From assembly GCA_016214905.1 (NCBI GenBank), contig JACRMQ010000007.1:757695-821694 (forward strand): 64,000 bases of DNA, written 5' to 3'. The DNA is from Ignavibacteriales bacterium (GTDB taxonomy: Bacteria; Bacteroidota; Ignavibacteria; UBA10030; SZUA-254). Below the pieces are notes generated by a model. That model saw only the letters and a list, made by a program, of their open reading frames with translations, was not told the origin of the DNA and searched no databases. This document shows, in pieces, positions 62,349 to 64,000 of the stretch. Each line of letters starts with the position of its first letter. Position 1 is the stretch's first letter. The position numbers were made by a program, and so were the translations under genes.

Positions 62349-62413
62349 AGGGAGTCGAACCCCCAACCCTCAGATCCGAAGTCTGATGCTCTATCCAGTT
62401 GAGCTATGGGCGC
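62340..62413 (-). tRNA. tRNA-Arg (anticodon TCG)
   Basis: On the minus strand acceptor GCGCCCA pairs with TGGGCGC, anticodon stem TCAGA/TCTGA encloses CTTCGGA (anticodon TCG), and the T-arm has the loop TTCGACT. Discriminator A is at 62340. The 3' end is duplicated at 62141-62151. Confidence 0.94.
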
Positions 62414-62454
62414 GTTATTTTGGGCACTTTTTCTTACTTAAATCAATAATTATT

Positions 62455-62465
62455 GACAGACTGTC
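62455..62465. promoter_or_regulatory. Palindrome upstream of tRNA-Arg(TCG)
   Basis: GACAG-A-CTGTC, a perfect 5-bp inverted repeat, 42 nt upstream of the tRNA 5' end; GTCTA/TAGAC occurs again just beyond. Possible regulator site. No clear promoter was found for the tRNA. Confidence 0.2.
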
Positions 62466-62727
62466 TACTACTTTATAGACATTTTAGTCATCAATCAATG
62501 TGGAAAGAACTGTAAACTATTGTTATTGATTATTAATTAACAGACGTAAGATACAAAATTATAGACTGAATTTCAATAAAACTATCAGGTAAATATTTGA
62601 CTTCATTGATATTATTTAAGACGAAACCTAACATATTAATATTTCCGCATCGCTTCATGTCCTGCAACAGAAACATTTCTACCTTCATCATAAATCCGGT
62701 CACACAATTTCAAACAGTTAAAGTTGA

Positions 62728-62761
62728 CCTACCCCCAGAGCCAAAAGTAGTGGGGGTGGGT
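62728..62761. other. GC-rich hairpin in an AT-rich gap
   Basis: ACCTACCCCCA (62728-62738) pairs with TGGGGGTGGGT (62751-62761), one G:U, loop of 12. No T-run follows in either direction, so it is not a standard terminator. The rest of the 62466-62891 gap holds no gene I can support. Confidence 0.45.
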
Positions 62762-62891
62762 ATTCTATCTATTGGTCGTCATAAAATTTTACAGATTTTA
62801 AATGTTTGAAGTAGTACTTTTTGCTTTAAAATCCTTATAATTATATTGTACGTTGAAGTATATTGAAAACATTTACATAAAAGGATGTAGC

Positions 62892-63542
62892 ATGAGTTAT
62901 ATTTGCCTTTATGATGATTTGATAGAAGAGGGAGAAAAACTATATGGATTATGGAAATTCAGATTAATAACTGATCCCGTTGAAACGAGAGATTGGAAGA
63001 TACAAAACAAAAAGGATGTGAGCCCAAATAGTAATAAGAATAAAATCGATGATGTTGTTGTGAAAGAGCTATATAATACAAAAGGTAAAATAGTTGCATT
63101 ACGTTCTCTTAATAAAATACAACACTTATTGTTGAAACAAGAATTAGGAGATTTGGAAGATAGTTATATAGATGAGGATGAATACAGAATACGAAAAAGT
63201 TTAATAAAACAATTGCAACAACTATTTAAAATATTGGGAGACAAAAATAAGAGTTCATTGGATGGGAGGGAAAATGAAAAGACAATCGAACAACAGAAAC
63301 GAACGCCGGATGTCGAGACCTATAATGATAAAGATCGGACGATAGAGATTCAAAACGAAAAGATTAAGGTATTCATGAAGAAGGTACGTAATAAGAACAA
63401 GCCTCCTTTGGAGGAGTTAAGGAGCTTGGCGGATAATTGCAGATTTAAAAATGGAAAGATCAACTATTCAGAAATGGGGAAACAACTTGGGTATTCTAAT
63501 CACACTGTGAGGAAGTGGTGCGATAGTGATAATATAAAATAA
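62892..63542 (+). CDS. Hypothetical protein with C-terminal helix-turn-helix, accessory type
   Basis: About 216 residues from ATG 62892, which has AAAAGGA about 7 nt upstream. I recognise no family over most of the length: residues 1-40 hold MSYICLYDDLIEEGEKLYGLWKFR, the middle is strongly charged and probably coiled. The last 45 residues (LEELRSLADNCRF and YSEMGKQLGYSNHTVRKWC) look like a DNA-binding helix-turn-helix. The codons are markedly A/T-rich compared with genes left of 62 kb, and the gene lies next to a tRNA, both signs of horizontal transfer. A regulator of a mobile or defence locus is a guess. Confidence 0.6.
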   Translation: MSYICLYDDLIEEGEKLYGLWKFRLITDPVETRDWKIQNKKDVSPNSNKNKIDDVVVKELYNTKGKIVALRSLNKIQHLLLKQELGDLEDSYIDEDEYRIRKSLIKQLQQLFKILGDKNKSSLDGRENEKTIEQQKRTPDVETYNDKDRTIEIQNEKIKVFMKKVRNKNKPPLEELRSLADNCRFKNGKINYSEMGKQLGYSNHTVRKWCDSDNIK

Positions 63543-63612
63543 TTGGAATTCGTTTCCATTTACAGACTTCCATATTTTTGGAATTGGAAGTGGCATCCAA
63601 TTAGTCTATGTG

Positions 63613-63658
63613 TGAGCTCATAGCGGTCTCAGGAAGAGACGTGAATGAGCTTTTTTAT
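63613..63658 (+). terminator. Rho-independent terminator of the HTH gene
   Basis: AGCTCAT (63615-63621) pairs with ATGAGCT (63645-63651), an inner GTCTC/GAGAC extends the stem, and TTTTTTATTTTAT follows. Confidence 0.75.
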
Positions 63659-63677
63659 TTTATAGAAAGATAATTGG

Positions 63678-64000
63678 ATGCAACCTATTTATTCAAGCTA
63701 CGAATTACAAGAATATGTAGCCCTTGAAATAGCCCGCTTATATTCGATAGAATATAGTGAGCCATTCTTTGTAGTAGTAGGCTCTTATAGCAATTTCGAT
63801 ATTGTATCGTCGAGTAAGAAGATTACTATTGAATTGAAATGTGAAACTTCACCCCTTCGGACTGGAAATGTCTGCATTGAGTTTTGGAATACTAGTTTAG
63901 ATAAACCATCGGGTATTCTGGGTACAAAGGCAACGATTTGGGTGCATATCGTGCTAGAGAAAGAGGGTCTGATAGCGTATGAATATGATATTCACACTTT
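63678..64000 (+). CDS. PD-(D/E)XK nuclease-like protein (partial, runs off the right edge)
   Basis: The first 107 codons are inside the window. The start is MQPIYSSYELQEYVALEIA. A PD-(D/E)XK pattern is visible: Asp in SNFDIVS (about residue 43), then Glu and Lys in ITIELKCETS (about 52-61), followed by the TGNVCIEF ... KPSGILGTKATIWVHIV stretch that follows the active site in several such families. The fold is used by phage, defence and repair nucleases, so a host-invader conflict role is plausible but not shown. It starts 20 nt after a terminator; no promoter is clear. AT-rich like the gene before it. Confidence 0.6.
   Translation, partial: MQPIYSSYELQEYVALEIARLYSIEYSEPFFVVVGSYSNFDIVSSSKKITIELKCETSPLRTGNVCIEFWNTSLDKPSGILGTKATIWVHIVLEKEGLIAYEYDIHT

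Overview
The window looks like a chromosomal segment of a free-living, probably anaerobic or facultative bacterium of the Bacteroidota/Chlorobiota (FCB) group, most likely the Ignavibacteria or a close relative. The evidence: four secreted proteins end in a type IX secretion (T9SS) sorting tail with the NYPNPFNP signature; central metabolism relies on ferredoxin (2-oxoacid:ferredoxin oxidoreductase, NuoEF-like flavoproteins, FeoAB); and, unlike typical Bacteroidia, many genes have Shine-Dalgarno sequences and sigma70-like promoters (TTGACx-17-TAxxxT). The DNA is moderately AT-rich by eye. There is no rRNA and no CRISPR array; there are four tRNA genes.

Layout. 1-2.6 kb: end of a response regulator, tRNA-Arg(TCT), a small dispersed repeat, a T9SS cargo gene, a lone receiver protein and two decayed T9SS-tail remnants. 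2.6-8.1 kb: tRNA-His and tRNA-Glu, a sugar nucleotidyltransferase, metK and ahcY (methyl cycle) and a PLP trans-sulfuration enzyme. 8.2-12.2 kb: a membrane protein, a subtilisin-like lipoprotein protease, an OsmC protein, and an ECF sigma/anti-sigma pair. 12.3-31.6 kb: a nitrogen/carbon block with glutamate dehydrogenase, a receiver-PPDK fusion, a divergent run (NuoE-like, NuoF-GltD fusion, HoxU-like, GltB-like), alanine dehydrogenase, a CoA-transferase, a malic enzyme-PTA fusion and a four-subunit 2-oxoacid:ferredoxin oxidoreductase. 31.7-34.5 kb: a degenerate radical-SAM protein, a second trans-sulfuration enzyme and a CoA-binding protein. 34.7-37.1 kb: feoAB plus a zinc-ribbon gene. 37.2-41.3 kb: a P-loop GTPase related to cyclic 2,3-diphosphoglycerate synthetase, ornithine carbamoyltransferase, carbamate kinase (CTG start) and aspartate carbamoyltransferase. 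41.3-52.4 kb: transporters, PBP1A, LpxH-like, NusB, a cupredoxin, DUF1385, RF1 and TadA. 52.4-60.9 kb: two giant secreted hydrolases (EEP nuclease and PHP phosphoesterase). 60.9-64 kb: an acetylornithine aminotransferase-like gene, tRNA-Arg(TCG) with a small GIY-YIG insertion, and the start of an AT-rich accessory stretch.

How the genes work together. The 12-32 kb block reads as one programme for interconverting amino acids, 2-oxoacids and reduced ferredoxin/NAD(P)H. GDH and Ald deaminate or aminate. The NuoE/NuoF-GltD/HoxU trio has the architecture of an electron-bifurcating transhydrogenase and sits in one operon with a GltB-type glutamate synthase core, so it may feed electrons to glutamate synthesis. 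The oxidoreductase, CoA-transferase and malic enzyme link this to acyl-CoA and C4 metabolism. gdhA and ald share an unusual sigma54-like promoter motif. The most novel candidates are this glutamate synthase/transhydrogenase operon, the receiver-PPDK fusion, the tRNA-embedded GIY-YIG element and the carbamoyl-phosphate gene set with its accessory GTPase.
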